A DNA stretch of 64,000 bases from Acetobacter thailandicus (GCF_011516655.1 NZ_WOSV01000004.1:1-64000); one strand, 5' to 3'; numbered from the stretch's first letter, positions 1 through 9,481 are shown. Notes: generated from the letters alone by a model not told the origin. Translations and numbers: made by a program.

Positions 1-480
1 GTAGGAGGGGTCTTCCTCAGCGCGCAGATGGTGGGCCACAGCCATGCCCAGACCCGCAGAAATGGATGTGGAGGAGTGAGCCGCACCAAAGGGGTCGTAT
101 TCGCTCTCTGAGCGTTTGGTAAAGCCCGAAAGCCCGCCAGGCTGACGCAGGGTGCGAATGCGCTCGCGCCGGCCGGTCAGAATTTTATGGGGGTAGGCCT
201 GGTGGCCCACATCCCAGATGACCTTGCTCTCAGGCGTATCAAACACAGCGTGCAGGGCAACGGTGAGCTCAACAACACCAAGAGAGGCACCAAGATGCCC
301 CCCGGTGGAGGAGACCGCATCAATTGTTTCAGCACGCAGCTCATCAGCAAGCTGGCTTAACTGGTCAACCGAAAAATTACGCAGATCCTGCGGGTATGTC
401 ACGCGGTCCAGAACAGGAAAACGGCCGTGAGTCGGCACAGTGGTGGAGTTTGAGTTTTTTTCCTGAAACGGCGAGGTCAT
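1..480 (-). CDS. dxs: 1-deoxy-D-xylulose-5-phosphate synthase, N-terminal part (cut by window edge)
   Basis: The first 160 codons are present and the rest lies left of the window. DXS condenses pyruvate and glyceraldehyde 3-phosphate, using thiamine diphosphate, to give DXP, the first step of the MEP isoprenoid pathway. The translation shows the family's N-terminal signatures: [14 protein letters not shown], then [17 protein letters not shown] and a [20 protein letters not shown] segment, which includes the histidines that contact the cofactor and substrate. The start is the ATG at 480, giving [10 protein letters not shown]. It is divergent from hpnH, so isoprenoid precursor supply sits next to hopanoid side-chain synthesis; this pairing is common in hopanoid producers. 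Assignment is firm; only completeness is unknown. Confidence 0.95.
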   Translation of the reverse strand, partial: MTSPFQEKNSNSTTVPTHGRFPVLDRVTYPQDLRNFSVDQLSQLADELRAETIDAVSSTGGHLGASLGVVELTVALHAVFDTPESKVIWDVGHQAYPHKILTGRRERIRTLRQPGGLSGFTKRSESEYDPFGAAHSSTSISAGLGMAVAHHLRAEEDPSY

Positions 481-849
481 GTGATGTTTCCCATTCTTAT
501 TGAGTGTTTTTTCACTTTTAGTGCAGTATCAGCGCACCTGGGGTATCATGGTTTGCAGGCTCTGGTTTTAATGTTTCTGTGATTAAGGCAAGGGTATGTT
601 ACAAACTTATTGACGTCTGTTGCTTATTTGTCACTTTTTTGGAAAAAGCTTTAGACTCTTGAGAGCGGATATCTTATAGGCTGGGCAATTATGGTTTCGT
701 TGTGTGGATTCCTGTAATAAATCTGACAAACTTGCTACAGGGCACAGAAACCAGGTGTCAGGTTAGTTTCATTCTTTTTTTCTGGAATGACTGGCAGTCT
801 CATCCAGTTTCATGATTGCAGGCGTAAAAAAACGCCGGAGCGGGGGTTT
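481..849. other. Divergent intergenic region dxs/hpnH
   Basis: This is 369 bp of AT-rich sequence between two divergent genes and must hold both promoters. A TTGACG at 610-615 and a TTATAG at 674-679 are promoter-like fragments, but I could not pair either with a convincing partner at 16-18 bp. No RNA gene or repeat is seen. Confidence 0.4.
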
Positions 850-2052
850 ATGGCCGTACCGATAATGCAGGCCGTCAGGGTCGGGAAGTATGTTGTCACG
901 CAGCATCTCAAAAAGCGCAAGCGCTATCCGCTGGTGCTGATGCTGGAGCCGCTTTTTCGCTGTAATCTGGCGTGTGCGGGATGTGGTAAAATAGATTACC
1001 CGGCGGCTATCCTTAACCAGCGTATGACCGTTCAGGAATGTCTTGATGCAGATGCCGAGGCTGGTGCCCCGGTTATTGCCGTGGCAGGTGGCGAGCCATT
1101 ACTGCACAAAGAAATGCCCGAGATTATCCGTGGTCTGATTGCGCGTAAAAAATACGTTTATCTGTGCACAAATGCGTTATTGCTTGAGAAAAAGATGGAT
1201 GAGTATGAACCATCACCTTTCTTCTCATGGGACGTGCATCTAGATGGTGATAAGACAATGCATGACGCATCTGTCTGCCAGGATGGTGTGTACGAACGTG
1301 CAGTCGCAGCAATTAAGAAGGCGAAAGCACGCGGGTTCCGCGTCTCTATTAACTGTACTGTGTTCGATGGTGTCGCACCTGAGCGTCTTGCCGCATTTTT
1401 TGATGAAGTGATGGCGATGGGTGTGGACGGTATTATGACTGCTCCGGGCTATGCGTATGAACGCGCACCTGATCAGGAGCACTTCCTTAACCGTCAGAAA
1501 ACCAAGCAGCTGTTCCGTGACGTTTTCCGTCTTGGAAAGAAGAAAAAGTGGCGTTTCACACAGTCACCACTCTTTCTGAACTTCCTGGCTGGCAACGAGC
1601 AGTATCACTGCACGCCGTGGGGTAAGCCGCTGCGTAATGTCTTCGGCTGGCAGCGTCCGTGCTACCTGCTGGGTGAAGGTTATGCAAAATCGTTCCGTGA
1701 GCTGGTTGAAGATACCAACTGGGATGATTATGGCACAGGTAACTATGAGAAATGCGCAGATTGCATGGTGCACTCAGGTTATGAATCAACAGCTGTGATC
1801 GATGCCGTTCAGCGTCCGTGGCATATTGCCAAAGTAGCTTTGTTCGGGCCTGAGACTGAAAAGCCAATGGTGCCGGAGATCTCCCTGGCGAACCAGCGCC
1901 CGGCTCAGTACAACTACTCTGAACAGGTTGAAGAGCAGATGGCTGAAATTGAGGCCCGCAAGCCTGCCCGCGCACCACGTGTGAAGGTTGTGCGTAAAAA
2001 GGCTGAAGATGCAGCAATGCCACTGGAGGCAGAGGTTGCCGGGGCAGACTGA
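850..2052 (+). CDS. hpnH: Adenosyl-hopene transferase HpnH (radical SAM)
   Basis: This 400-aa protein matches HpnH, which attaches the 5'-deoxyadenosyl group of SAM to diploptene to form adenosylhopane, the first step in extended (C35) hopanoid synthesis. The radical-SAM cluster motif CNLACAGC is at residues 38-45 (Cys38, Cys42, Cys45), preceded by the family signature RYPLVLMLEPLFR. VAGGEPLLH is the GGE-like SAM-binding segment. An in-frame ATG lies 63 bp upstream, but the chosen start (MAVPIMQAVRVGKYVV) matches the family N-terminus and follows a GGAGCGGGG purine stretch. The Lys/Arg/Ala-rich C-terminal 40 residues look disordered. An intrinsic terminator follows. Function is secure by family; start is likely. 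Confidence 0.95.
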   Translation: MAVPIMQAVRVGKYVVTQHLKKRKRYPLVLMLEPLFRCNLACAGCGKIDYPAAILNQRMTVQECLDADAEAGAPVIAVAGGEPLLHKEMPEIIRGLIARKKYVYLCTNALLLEKKMDEYEPSPFFSWDVHLDGDKTMHDASVCQDGVYERAVAAIKKAKARGFRVSINCTVFDGVAPERLAAFFDEVMAMGVDGIMTAPGYAYERAPDQEHFLNRQKTKQLFRDVFRLGKKKKWRFTQSPLFLNFLAGNEQYHCTPWGKPLRNVFGWQRPCYLLGEGYAKSFRELVEDTNWDDYGTGNYEKCADCMVHSGYESTAVIDAVQRPWHIAKVALFGPETEKPMVPEISLANQRPAQYNYSEQVEEQMAEIEARKPARAPRVKVVRKKAEDAAMPLEAEVAGAD

Positions 2053-2081
2053 GTGTTGCCTGAGTAACTACGCCTGAAGAA

Positions 2082-2115
2082 AGGACAGCTCAGAGTATGG
2101 GCTGTCCTTTTTTTT
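2082..2115 (+). terminator. Intrinsic terminator after hpnH
   Basis: A perfect 8-bp stem (AGGACAGC/GCTGTCCT, 2082-2089 and 2101-2108) has an 11-nt loop and is followed by an unbroken T run to 2115. It lies 30 bp after the hpnH stop. Confidence 0.9.
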
Positions 2116-2238
2116 ACAGCTTATGTGGTGTTTATTTTTTAAACTAAGCAGGCTGCCCTGATATGCAGCTATGCATGCGTCTCTGACTATTGTGTTTTTA
2201 TAAATGTTATTTTCTGCCTGTGGTGGTGATTTTCTCCA

Positions 2239-3537
2239 ATGACGGTTTCTGTCCTTATTATCTTCCTTCTCGTTTTTCTTAATGCAGTCTTTGCTATGGG
2301 TGAGCTGGCTCTTATTTCAGTCAGAATGCCCAGGCTTGCCATATTGCGTGAACGCGGTGTGCGTGGTGCTGCGCGGGCTATGAAGCTGGCAGAAAATCCT
2401 CAGATTTTCCTTCCTACTGTGCAGATCGGTATGACGCTGGTCTCTATTCTCGAAGGTACTTTTGGTGGTGTGCGTATCGAGGCATATCTTACGCCGATGT
2501 TGCAGCAGGTGACGGTTCTCCGTCCCATTGCGGCTCAGCTGTCAATGGTGCTGGTGGTGATGATTATCACCTGTCTGATGCTGGTGCTGGGTGAGCTGGT
2601 GCCTAAGCAGCTGGCTCTGCGTGAGCCTGAGGTCATGGCGGCCCGCCTGGCTTTTCCTCTTGAGCTTCTGGCTAATATGACGCGGCCGGTTGTTGCTGTT
2701 CTGCGTCAGTCTTCAAACCTGGTACTCAAAATGATGGGCGCCGGAGATGCTGTTACTCAGACTATGACTGAGGAGGAGCTTAAAGCCTATATTGCAGAAG
2801 GAGCCCGGACGGGAGTTCTTGAACATCAGGAACGGACGATGATTGAGCGTCTGCTCAGACTTGCCGACCGGCCAGTCAGAGCGATTATGACGCCGCGTAA
2901 CGAGCTGTACTGGATTGACCGTCATTCCGGGCGTGATGCGCTTATTAAAGTCCTGCGTCAGACAACCTATGCCCGTATTGTTGTATGTGAGGGCGGGGTT
3001 GATAACCCCGTGGGGGTTGTGCTGGCTAAAGATATGCTGGACCGCACACTTGACGGCATGCCGGTGTCGATTGAGGCCGGGTTGCGGCCAATGGTTGTTG
3101 TGCCTGACAGTATATCAGCTTTCGATATGCTTGAGCGCATGCGCGCCATCCCACTGGGTATAGCTTTCGTTTTTGATGAGTATGGTTCGTTTGAAGGGGT
3201 GGTGACAGCCTCTGACCTGTTTGATGCGATTGTAGGTGAGAAAAACCACGAGACACAGCCTGCTGTGCATAATCCTCAGGCAGACAGCCAGAATGCTGTT
3301 CTGATGCTTGACGGCACAGAGTCAGCAGATGAGGTGAAAGATCGTCTTGGCCTGCGCCATCTGCCTGATGAGGGCAGTTATCATACCCTGGGTGGTATTC
3401 TTCTGGCGTTGCTGCGTCGTGTGCCCGCTGCTGGCGATAAGGTTATTTATTCGGGCTGGTTATTTGAGGTGCTTGAGATGGAGGGGCGCCGCGTGGCCCG
3501 GGTCAGAGTCAGCCGTCAGAGCCTGGCAGAAAACTGA
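2239..3537 (+). CDS. CorC/HlyC-family membrane protein (DUF21-CBS-CorC_HlyC)
   Basis: This is a 432-aa hemolysin-C/CorC (CNNM-like) protein. The N-terminal ~190 residues form the DUF21 membrane domain (hydrophobic MTVSVLIIFLLVFLNAVFAM start, then MVLVVMIITCLMLVLGELVPK). The CBS pair follows at about residues 205-330 (RPVRAIMTPRNELYWID; FVFDEYGSFEGVVTASDLFD), and the CorC_HlyC domain occupies the last ~85 residues (LPDEGSYHTLGGILLALL). Family members are linked to divalent cation (Mg/Co) efflux; the substrate here cannot be read from sequence. The gene is single, with its own terminators on both sides, and convergent with the lytic transglycosylase. Length is normal for the family. Confidence 0.9.
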   Translation: MTVSVLIIFLLVFLNAVFAMGELALISVRMPRLAILRERGVRGAARAMKLAENPQIFLPTVQIGMTLVSILEGTFGGVRIEAYLTPMLQQVTVLRPIAAQLSMVLVVMIITCLMLVLGELVPKQLALREPEVMAARLAFPLELLANMTRPVVAVLRQSSNLVLKMMGAGDAVTQTMTEEELKAYIAEGARTGVLEHQERTMIERLLRLADRPVRAIMTPRNELYWIDRHSGRDALIKVLRQTTYARIVVCEGGVDNPVGVVLAKDMLDRTLDGMPVSIEAGLRPMVVVPDSISAFDMLERMRAIPLGIAFVFDEYGSFEGVVTASDLFDAIVGEKNHETQPAVHNPQADSQNAVLMLDGTESADEVKDRLGLRHLPDEGSYHTLGGILLALLRRVPAAGDKVIYSGWLFEVLEMEGRRVARVRVSRQSLAEN

Positions 3538-3543
3538 TCTGAC

Positions 3544-3572
3544 TGTGCTGGCGCGAGGTCTGCGCCAGCACA
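3544..3572. terminator. Hairpin between convergent corC-like gene and slt
   Basis: A perfect 11-bp GC-rich inverted repeat (TGTGCTGGCGC/GCGCCAGCACA) with a 7-nt loop lies in the 43-bp gap between two convergent genes. There is no T-tract on either side, so it is a strong hairpin that may block read-through in both directions rather than a classic intrinsic terminator. Confidence 0.7.
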
Positions 3573-3580
3573 GAAATGCT

Positions 3581-5512
3581 CTAGTGTAGTGTGATTTTTC
3601 TGTTTGCCAGCGCTGTTTCTTCAGCGAAGTCGGGCCATTGATTGTGTGCCAGAGCCTGTAACGATGGTTTTGGCAGGTTCATTTTGCTGGCATAAATCCA
3701 TAAATAAGATAACGCCCTGTGCACATATTCCCGCGTTTCAGCGTTGGGCAGCAGCTCCATATATAAGAAGGGATCTTCAGAGCTGACTGCACTGTCTCTT
3801 TCCCATTTTGCCAGTGCTGCCGGGCCGGTATTGTAGCTGGCCAGAAGGCGGATCATATCGCCCCCCTGCAGACCTGGCTGCTGAGTGGTATGCTGGGTCA
3901 GGTCAGCCAAGTAATGCACATACCGCTGTCCGATTTCAAGGTTCAGGCTTGGGTCGTGCAGGGTGTCGACGGCCTGCTCAAACCGGTGGGTGATATTCGC
4001 TGGTGAAGGGCTTATGATAAAATCGGCAGTTAAAGGCATAATCTGCATAAGCCCGTGCGCCCCTGAGCCTGAGACAGCTTTGGCGTCGAAGTTGGATTCA
4101 AGTCGTGTCAGCGCATAAACCAGTGCAGGGTCCATGGTGAAACCATTTCTGGGTTTCAGCACAGGCAGAGGCGTATTGTCGTTTCGCTGTGTATGCGCTT
4201 CCCGGTTATTGATAGCTTCGGCCATTTCGGTTGCCAGATTGTGCAAACCGGCGGCTTCGGCCACAAGCTGAAAAGAGCGGGCCAGGGTAACGTCACGAAA
4301 ATCAGCCCATGCCCGACGAATTGTCCGCTCAGCTCTTTCCTGCTCTCCCGTTTGCAGAAGTGCAAAAACGCGACGACCTATTTCAGTCCCGCCAACGGCT
4401 TCCAGGTCAATCTCTGTCAGCACCGGTGTGGAAGGAGCAGAATCTTTAAGTGCTCGTGTAAGTTCGGCTTTATGTACATAATTTTTGTCATGCCCGCCAC
4501 CTGAGGCATGGAGCTGCTGTGACGCCAGCAGGCCATAGAAGGTGTCGGTGAAGCCTTCTGCATGCTGAAGCCATAAATGGTATTTATGGGTTTGTCCCAG
4601 CTTTTTATAGGCCCGTGAGGCCCAGAAAGCACAGGCTGCACGCATGGCTGGTGTTGCGTTTTCTGCATATGTCGCTTTGGTGAAAAAAGGCACGGCCTGA
4701 GCGTGCAGGTCTTTTTTCCACAAAGCGAGGCCTGCAATAAAGCCAGCCAGGGCATTTTTATTGTGTGTCTGCTCAAACCCTGAGCGTGCTATTTCGAGCG
4801 CGACGTCGGTATTACCCATTGCCAGCATTGCCTGTGCGGCTTCAGCTTTGAGCTGTGCGGCATAGGCGGGGGTCATACCCGGGGTTTTTTCAATCAGCCT
4901 GAGCGCGCTGCGTACCCCTTTGATGCCCCATCCGGCTCGTTCGCGCAGTGTACGGTCAAGCAGATGGTTGCGTGTAAAATCATAAGCGACATGACTGGCC
5001 GGAATACCGGCATAGCTCAGAACTTTCCCTGACGGGGGAAGCGGGGCAGGGCTTTTTTGCTGCGTAATGGCAGCCAGCCTGTCCCATATCGCTGAGGCAT
5101 CAGCGTGTGTGCTGTATTGTTTTAGCCAGAGTCGAAGCTCTGCCACGCTGGGGTGGTAAGCCGGGTTAAGGTAACGGTCCGCCTCAATGTCTGCCAGAAG
5201 GAGGGTATCTGTCAGATGTGTGCTGCTGCTGATTGCCTCGCTAAAGGCGCCCTGTCGCTGCAGGCGAAAAATAGAGCGGATCTGAAGGCTTGCTTCAGAG
5301 GAAAGAGGTTTAGGAAGCGGGAGATCATCGCTACCATTGAAAGCCTGCCTGGGCATGACCATCGCCAGCTCATTGCTGTGCGCGTCCTGTCCTGGTTCAG
5401 GCGGTGCGGCATGAGCCTTCGTTGTTGTAACGCTGGCCCCTGCCCATAAAGCTGCTCCAGCCAGAATGGCTGTCGCTGCGATATGATTAGAGATTTGTCC
5501 TATCGCTCGCAT
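3581..5512 (-). CDS. Soluble lytic murein transglycosylase (Slt70-like)
   Basis: This 643-aa periplasmic protein has a Sec signal peptide (hydrophobic residues ~11-35, AHA cleavage region), a long alpha-helical superhelical middle, and a C-terminal SLT domain. The SLT domain reads LVYALTRLESNFDAKAVSG then GAHGLMQIMPLTADFI; the catalytic Glu is at about residue 472. It cleaves the MurNAc-GlcNAc bond of peptidoglycan to give 1,6-anhydro products. Length and layout are those of Slt70 relatives in alphaproteobacteria. It is transcribed alone, convergent with the CorC-like gene. The start at 5512 gives a standard signal peptide (MRAIGQISNHIAATAILAG). Confidence 0.92.
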   Translation of the reverse strand: MRAIGQISNHIAATAILAGAALWAGASVTTTKAHAAPPEPGQDAHSNELAMVMPRQAFNGSDDLPLPKPLSSEASLQIRSIFRLQRQGAFSEAISSSTHLTDTLLLADIEADRYLNPAYHPSVAELRLWLKQYSTHADASAIWDRLAAITQQKSPAPLPPSGKVLSYAGIPASHVAYDFTRNHLLDRTLRERAGWGIKGVRSALRLIEKTPGMTPAYAAQLKAEAAQAMLAMGNTDVALEIARSGFEQTHNKNALAGFIAGLALWKKDLHAQAVPFFTKATYAENATPAMRAACAFWASRAYKKLGQTHKYHLWLQHAEGFTDTFYGLLASQQLHASGGGHDKNYVHKAELTRALKDSAPSTPVLTEIDLEAVGGTEIGRRVFALLQTGEQERAERTIRRAWADFRDVTLARSFQLVAEAAGLHNLATEMAEAINNREAHTQRNDNTPLPVLKPRNGFTMDPALVYALTRLESNFDAKAVSGSGAHGLMQIMPLTADFIISPSPANITHRFEQAVDTLHDPSLNLEIGQRYVHYLADLTQHTTQQPGLQGGDMIRLLASYNTGPAALAKWERDSAVSSEDPFLYMELLPNAETREYVHRALSYLWIYASKMNLPKPSLQALAHNQWPDFAEETALANRKITLH

Positions 5513-5722
5513 GGCTGGCGGGATCTAGGGGTTTCTGCGTGAAAAAGCAACCTTGCAGTGCCGGGAAGTGCCTTCGCTGAGTTATAAACAGGGTGTGTTA
5601 CACGCTTCGCTAATTTTATAAAATGACGATAATTTTCTTTTTAACTGTATGAAAAAATGAAATTTTTATATTAAATAAATAGTAATGAATGCGTGTTGTA
5701 TGACATGAATTTCCCGGTGTTT

Positions 5723-6559
5723 TTAGTTTTTTTGCTGTAGCGTTTGTGCAACAAGAAGCAGAGTTGCCCATATGTCCTTGCGTGCAGCCGCGCTGGCGCG
5801 AAGCTGAAGGGGGTGGCGTATGCTCATCATGGGGAGTGGCTCAGGGTACTCTTCAAGGGTGAGGTCGTGCCATGTATGTGCGGCAGGGAGCTTAGCTGAC
5901 CCTGTCAGCACCCGGGAGGGCATACTGCCGCATAACAACAGCCTCTGAGGCGCAAAGAGCCTGATGGTCTGTTCGAGGAAGGAGCGGCAGGTCTGAATCT
6001 CGATCTCTGAGGGAGGGCGTCCGCCTGGTGGTCTCCACGGCAGAGCAGTTGCAAGGAGGAGGGTTTTTTTGTCGATTCCTGCCGCGTTAAGCATCTGATC
6101 AAGCAAAGAGCCACATAAGCCTGAGAAGACATTGCCACTACGGTCTTCATCAGCATCAGGAGCATCACCGATAATCATAAGCGGAGCGTGACGCGGGCCT
6201 TGCGCAAATAAGGTGTGAATCGCTGTTTTATAGAGCGAGAAGCCATGAAACTGCTCCATAACAGTTTTCAGCTCTGCAACGGAGGTTGCCTGTCTGGCGA
6301 CCTTTCTCGCGGCTTCAACGCTTTCGCCTGGCATAGAAGCGTGCTGAGTAACCGGATTCCGGGCTCTTTGTGCTGCTGGCGGCGTTGCAGCGGCCTGCTG
6401 TCTCGTTTGTGGTGCTGCGGTAGCTGTATCTGTATGGCGCAGGGTGACAGAAACCGGTGTGAAAGTGCTCTCTCTCTGATCAGTTGCACTGTCACCTATC
6501 GCGGTATCGACTCCCCATTCTTCGTAAAGACGAAGAAGAGAAAGGGGAGAATGTGTCAT
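5723..6559 (-). CDS. Uracil-DNA glycosylase, family 4-like (divergent)
   Basis: This is a 278-aa protein of the UDG family 4/5 superfamily, which excises uracil from DNA. Recognisable blocks are MIIGDAPDADEDRSG (motif 1, usually GEAPGxxED), ATALPWRPPGGRPPS with the downstream IQTCRSFLEQ, and the C-terminal SIRHPLQLR, in which HP-LR is motif 2. Departures from family consensus: motif 1 reads GDAPD, the usual PFVGRxG reads VFSGLCG, and the usual N-terminal GC-x-L cluster cysteine is replaced (HGFSLYKTA). The start at 6559 (MTHSPLSLLRLYEEWGVD) is preferred to one 72 bp upstream because it matches family length. Activity is probable but not certain given these changes. Confidence 0.75.
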   Translation of the reverse strand: MTHSPLSLLRLYEEWGVDTAIGDSATDQRESTFTPVSVTLRHTDTATAAPQTRQQAAATPPAAQRARNPVTQHASMPGESVEAARKVARQATSVAELKTVMEQFHGFSLYKTAIHTLFAQGPRHAPLMIIGDAPDADEDRSGNVFSGLCGSLLDQMLNAAGIDKKTLLLATALPWRPPGGRPPSEIEIQTCRSFLEQTIRLFAPQRLLLCGSMPSRVLTGSAKLPAAHTWHDLTLEEYPEPLPMMSIRHPLQLRASAAARKDIWATLLLVAQTLQQKN

Positions 6560-6673
6560 GTCACCATTACCTGAAAAGAAGAGAGTTTGGCTATTAGCTT
6601 CAGGCGGAGTAGAAAGGCAGGAGGGGTTCATATTAGTTTTTCCCTTTCTGTTGCTCCTGAGACCTGGGTTATT

Positions 6674-8500
6674 ATGGTACTTTGTCGCTATTTGCCTACA
6701 GCTTTTGTGCTGTTTTTTTCTGTTAATGTAGCTGCAGATCCGTTTGCGTGTGCAGCATCAGTGCCAGAACTGGCACAGACACAGGGTAAAAAAATAACTG
6801 CCGCAAACCAGAAGGTCGATTCGGGCGCTTTTCTGGCCGGAATTGCCGCAAGGAGTCGCGGGGATGATTCTGAGGCTGCCCGTGCACTGCGTGCGGCCTC
6901 ACAGGCTGACCCGGCTAACCGTGACATGGCTACCCAGGCTTTTGTTCTGAGTGTCCTGGCAGGTAGTCCTGAAGCTGTTGAGCTGGCCCGCAGAGAAGAG
7001 CAGTTTGCGGGGAAGGAAATTCTTTCCTCCTTTGTTCTCGGTAATCACGCTGCTCTTAAGGGAGACTGGCAGGCTGCTGCCCGTTATTATCAGCAGGGCA
7101 GTCAGGACCCGATGGCTCATCTGGTTCTGCCTCTGCTGCTGGCCTGGTGTGATCAGGCCGAGCATAAAGCGCATGCTGCCCTTGATGCATTATCTCGTAT
7201 ACAGGGGAGCGTGCTTTCTCCTTTCTACACGTTGCATGCGGCATTAATTGCTCAGCTATCGGGTGACAGTGCTGAAGCTGGCCGTCTATTTGCTCAGGCG
7301 CAGCATGCAATGCCGGGTGAGGATCTTTTGCTTGCCCGCTCCTATGCTGCCTGGTGCTGGCAGAATGGTCAGCGTGATAAAGCACGAGAACTTTTGCGTC
7401 GTATGATTGATGCTGATCCGGTTCTCGCTCTGGCAGGAAAGCAGTTTCAGGCTGAAGTCAGTAAGTTTCCGGTTGATACGTCATTGCAGGGGCTTGCCCG
7501 GGCTTATGTGCTGACAGCGTTTCTTTTTCAGCAGCAGCTGCGTAATGCTGAGCAGGAGGCTATGAGCCCACAGGCCGCCAGACAGGCCCGTTTTCGTTTA
7601 AATGAGGCGACGCGGCTCATGCTCAGTTTTGCACTTGAGCTTGACCCGCATATGTCTGAGGCTTTGCTGATGATGGCGGAAGTGCAGCAGGATGAGGGGC
7701 ATCCACAGGCTGCCCGTGCTACGCTCTTGCGCATGCCATCAGGGAGCCCGCTGATGCCCGTTGCGGCGTTTAAACTGGCTCTTATTGATAATGAATCAGA
7801 TCATCTTGATGAAGCCAGAGATAAGTTGCTTGCGCTGGTTAAAGATAACCCTGAGCTGGTGCTGCCTGTAAGTGAGCTGGGGAATACGGAAGCTTCCCGT
7901 AAAAACTGGCAGGGTGCATTTGCTGCTTATGATAAGGCGGTTAATTTATCCAGGGCAGGAGCACCGCTGCGCGGGGTGAAGAAGGAATACTGGTCGTTAT
8001 TATTTCTGCGGGCAGTTACGTCTTATGAGCTTGGGAACTGGCCAAAGGCTAAAGCCGATCTGAAAGAAGCATTGGCCTTGCAGCCTGATAATCCTTTGCT
8101 GCTTAATTTTCTTGGTTACTCTATGACCGAACAGCATGAAGACCTTGCTGAGGCTGAGCGCCTGCTGCGAAAAGCTGTTGAACTTGACCCGGATGATGCG
8201 GCTATTCGTGATAGTCTCGGCTGGGTTATGGTTGAGCGTGGGGACCTGAAGGAAGGTACACAATTACTGGAGAGGGCTGTCGCGCAGACACCTGAAGACC
8301 CGGAGGTGAATTATCATCTGGGTGAGGTTTACTGGCGTATGGGACGTCACAGAGAGGCTGTTGATCACTGGAATCTTGCTCTTGAACTGAAGCCTGAGCC
8401 GCGGGATGAAAAGCTGATCAGGGGTGCTCTTGCCCGGGCTGGCAATCTGCCTGATAAACAGGCTTCTGTGTCGCTATCAGGGCTGCCTGCAGGAAAATAA
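6674..8500 (+). CDS. TPR-repeat periplasmic or outer-membrane-associated protein
   Basis: This 608-aa protein has an N-terminal signal peptide (MVLCRYLPTAFVLFFSVNVAA) and tetratricopeptide repeats through most of its length. The clearest repeats are in the last 200 residues (for example FLRAVTSYELGNWPKAKADL, ALQPDNPLLLNFLGYSM, VELDPDDAAIRDSLGWVMV, NYHLGEVYWRMGRHREAVDHW). TPR proteins are scaffolds; no catalytic domain is seen. It ends 19 bp before ispE and is probably co-transcribed with it, an arrangement common in Rhodospirillales. The start at 6674 is chosen because upstream in-frame starts would put a charged, non-signal segment before the signal peptide. Specific role unknown. Confidence 0.85.
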   Translation: MVLCRYLPTAFVLFFSVNVAADPFACAASVPELAQTQGKKITAANQKVDSGAFLAGIAARSRGDDSEAARALRAASQADPANRDMATQAFVLSVLAGSPEAVELARREEQFAGKEILSSFVLGNHAALKGDWQAAARYYQQGSQDPMAHLVLPLLLAWCDQAEHKAHAALDALSRIQGSVLSPFYTLHAALIAQLSGDSAEAGRLFAQAQHAMPGEDLLLARSYAAWCWQNGQRDKARELLRRMIDADPVLALAGKQFQAEVSKFPVDTSLQGLARAYVLTAFLFQQQLRNAEQEAMSPQAARQARFRLNEATRLMLSFALELDPHMSEALLMMAEVQQDEGHPQAARATLLRMPSGSPLMPVAAFKLALIDNESDHLDEARDKLLALVKDNPELVLPVSELGNTEASRKNWQGAFAAYDKAVNLSRAGAPLRGVKKEYWSLLFLRAVTSYELGNWPKAKADLKEALALQPDNPLLLNFLGYSMTEQHEDLAEAERLLRKAVELDPDDAAIRDSLGWVMVERGDLKEGTQLLERAVAQTPEDPEVNYHLGEVYWRMGRHREAVDHWNLALELKPEPRDEKLIRGALARAGNLPDKQASVSLSGLPAGK

Positions 8501-8519
8501 AAGAGAAATATAAGTTAGA

Positions 8520-9428
8520 ATGTCTGAAAAAACAGAAAATGTTTCTTCGCAGATTTTTTCAGAGTCTGCTCGTGCAAAAATTAACCTGTATCTGCATGTG
8601 ACGGGTAAAAGAGCAGATGGCTACCACCTGCTTGATAGTCTGGCTGTTTTTGCAGAAGCCTGCGATGAACTGCTTTATGAACCTGGCGATGAAGAACTGC
8701 GCCTGGAACTGACCGGACGATTTGGCGCCCCGCTGGGACAGGATGCTGCCGGACAGAATAATCTTGTGATGAAAGCTGCAGCCATGGTGCAGGCCGCTGC
8801 AGGTGGAGCTGCCAAAGTGCCTGGGGGACGGCTTGTGCTGCGAAAAGAGCTGCCGGTTGCCTCTGGTATCGGTGGGGGGTCAGCAGATGCAGCTGCAGCA
8901 CTTCGTCTGCTCAGTCGTGCCTGGCAGGTTGAGCCTGATAGTGAGGCATTGTCACTGATGGCTGAAAAACTCGGGGCAGATGTTCCGGTGTGTCTTGATA
9001 GTCGGGCCGCCCGGATGGAAGGCATCGGTGAGAAACTCTCGGATGCACCCGCCCTGCCTCCTTCCTGTGGTATATTACTGGTCAATTGTGGTGTCGCGGT
9101 TTCAACCCCTGAGATCTTCCGCCGTCGCGATGGTCATTTTGTGCCCCGGGCAGATCTGCCTGATGCCTGGCCTGATGCGCAGTCTCTGGCTGGTTTTTTG
9201 TCGCTTCAGAGTAACAGCCTGCAGGACGCAGCATGCCTTGTTTGCCCGCCTGTCAGAGATGTTCTTAATGTGCTGGCTGATATCCCGGACAATTTACTGG
9301 TGCGTATGAGCGGGTCCGGGGCAACATGCTTTGCTATTTTCCCAGATGACGCAACCGCCCGGCAGGCTGCTTATTCGCTTTCCCGAAATCGGCCTGAATG
9401 GTGGGTCTGGGGTGGAGGCTTCTGTTGA
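8520..9428 (+). CDS. ispE: 4-diphosphocytidyl-2-C-methyl-D-erythritol kinase
   Basis: IspE phosphorylates the 2-hydroxyl of CDP-ME in the MEP isoprenoid pathway. The 302-aa protein is a GHMP kinase: ARAKINLYLHVTGKRADGYH at residues ~19-38, the ATP-binding loop LPVASGIGGGSADAAAAL at ~117-134, and a C-terminal MSGSGATCFAIFPD motif. Length is typical. It follows the TPR gene by 19 bp with a weak AGAGA ribosome site. Together with dxs at the left edge it makes two MEP-pathway genes in this window, consistent with a hopanoid-rich acetic acid bacterium. Confidence 0.95.
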   Translation: MSEKTENVSSQIFSESARAKINLYLHVTGKRADGYHLLDSLAVFAEACDELLYEPGDEELRLELTGRFGAPLGQDAAGQNNLVMKAAAMVQAAAGGAAKVPGGRLVLRKELPVASGIGGGSADAAAALRLLSRAWQVEPDSEALSLMAEKLGADVPVCLDSRAARMEGIGEKLSDAPALPPSCGILLVNCGVAVSTPEIFRRRDGHFVPRADLPDAWPDAQSLAGFLSLQSNSLQDAACLVCPPVRDVLNVLADIPDNLLVRMSGSGATCFAIFPDDATARQAAYSLSRNRPEWWVWGGGFC

Positions 9429-9481
9429 GCCGCCTTATATATGTGAGATAAACGCATCAGGTAAGGGAAACTGTTGCAGGT

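Noticed and set aside
787-849. Upstream extension of hpnH
   Set aside because: The extra 21 residues do not match the family N-terminus and the downstream ATG has a better purine-rich ribosome site.
1556-2023. 155-residue open frame antisense to hpnH
   Set aside because: It is a shadow of a strongly conserved gene, has no domain and no ribosome site, and its composition follows the opposite-strand codons.
4193-4504. 103-residue plus-strand frame inside the lytic transglycosylase gene
   Set aside because: It is antisense to a conserved coding region and has no coding features.
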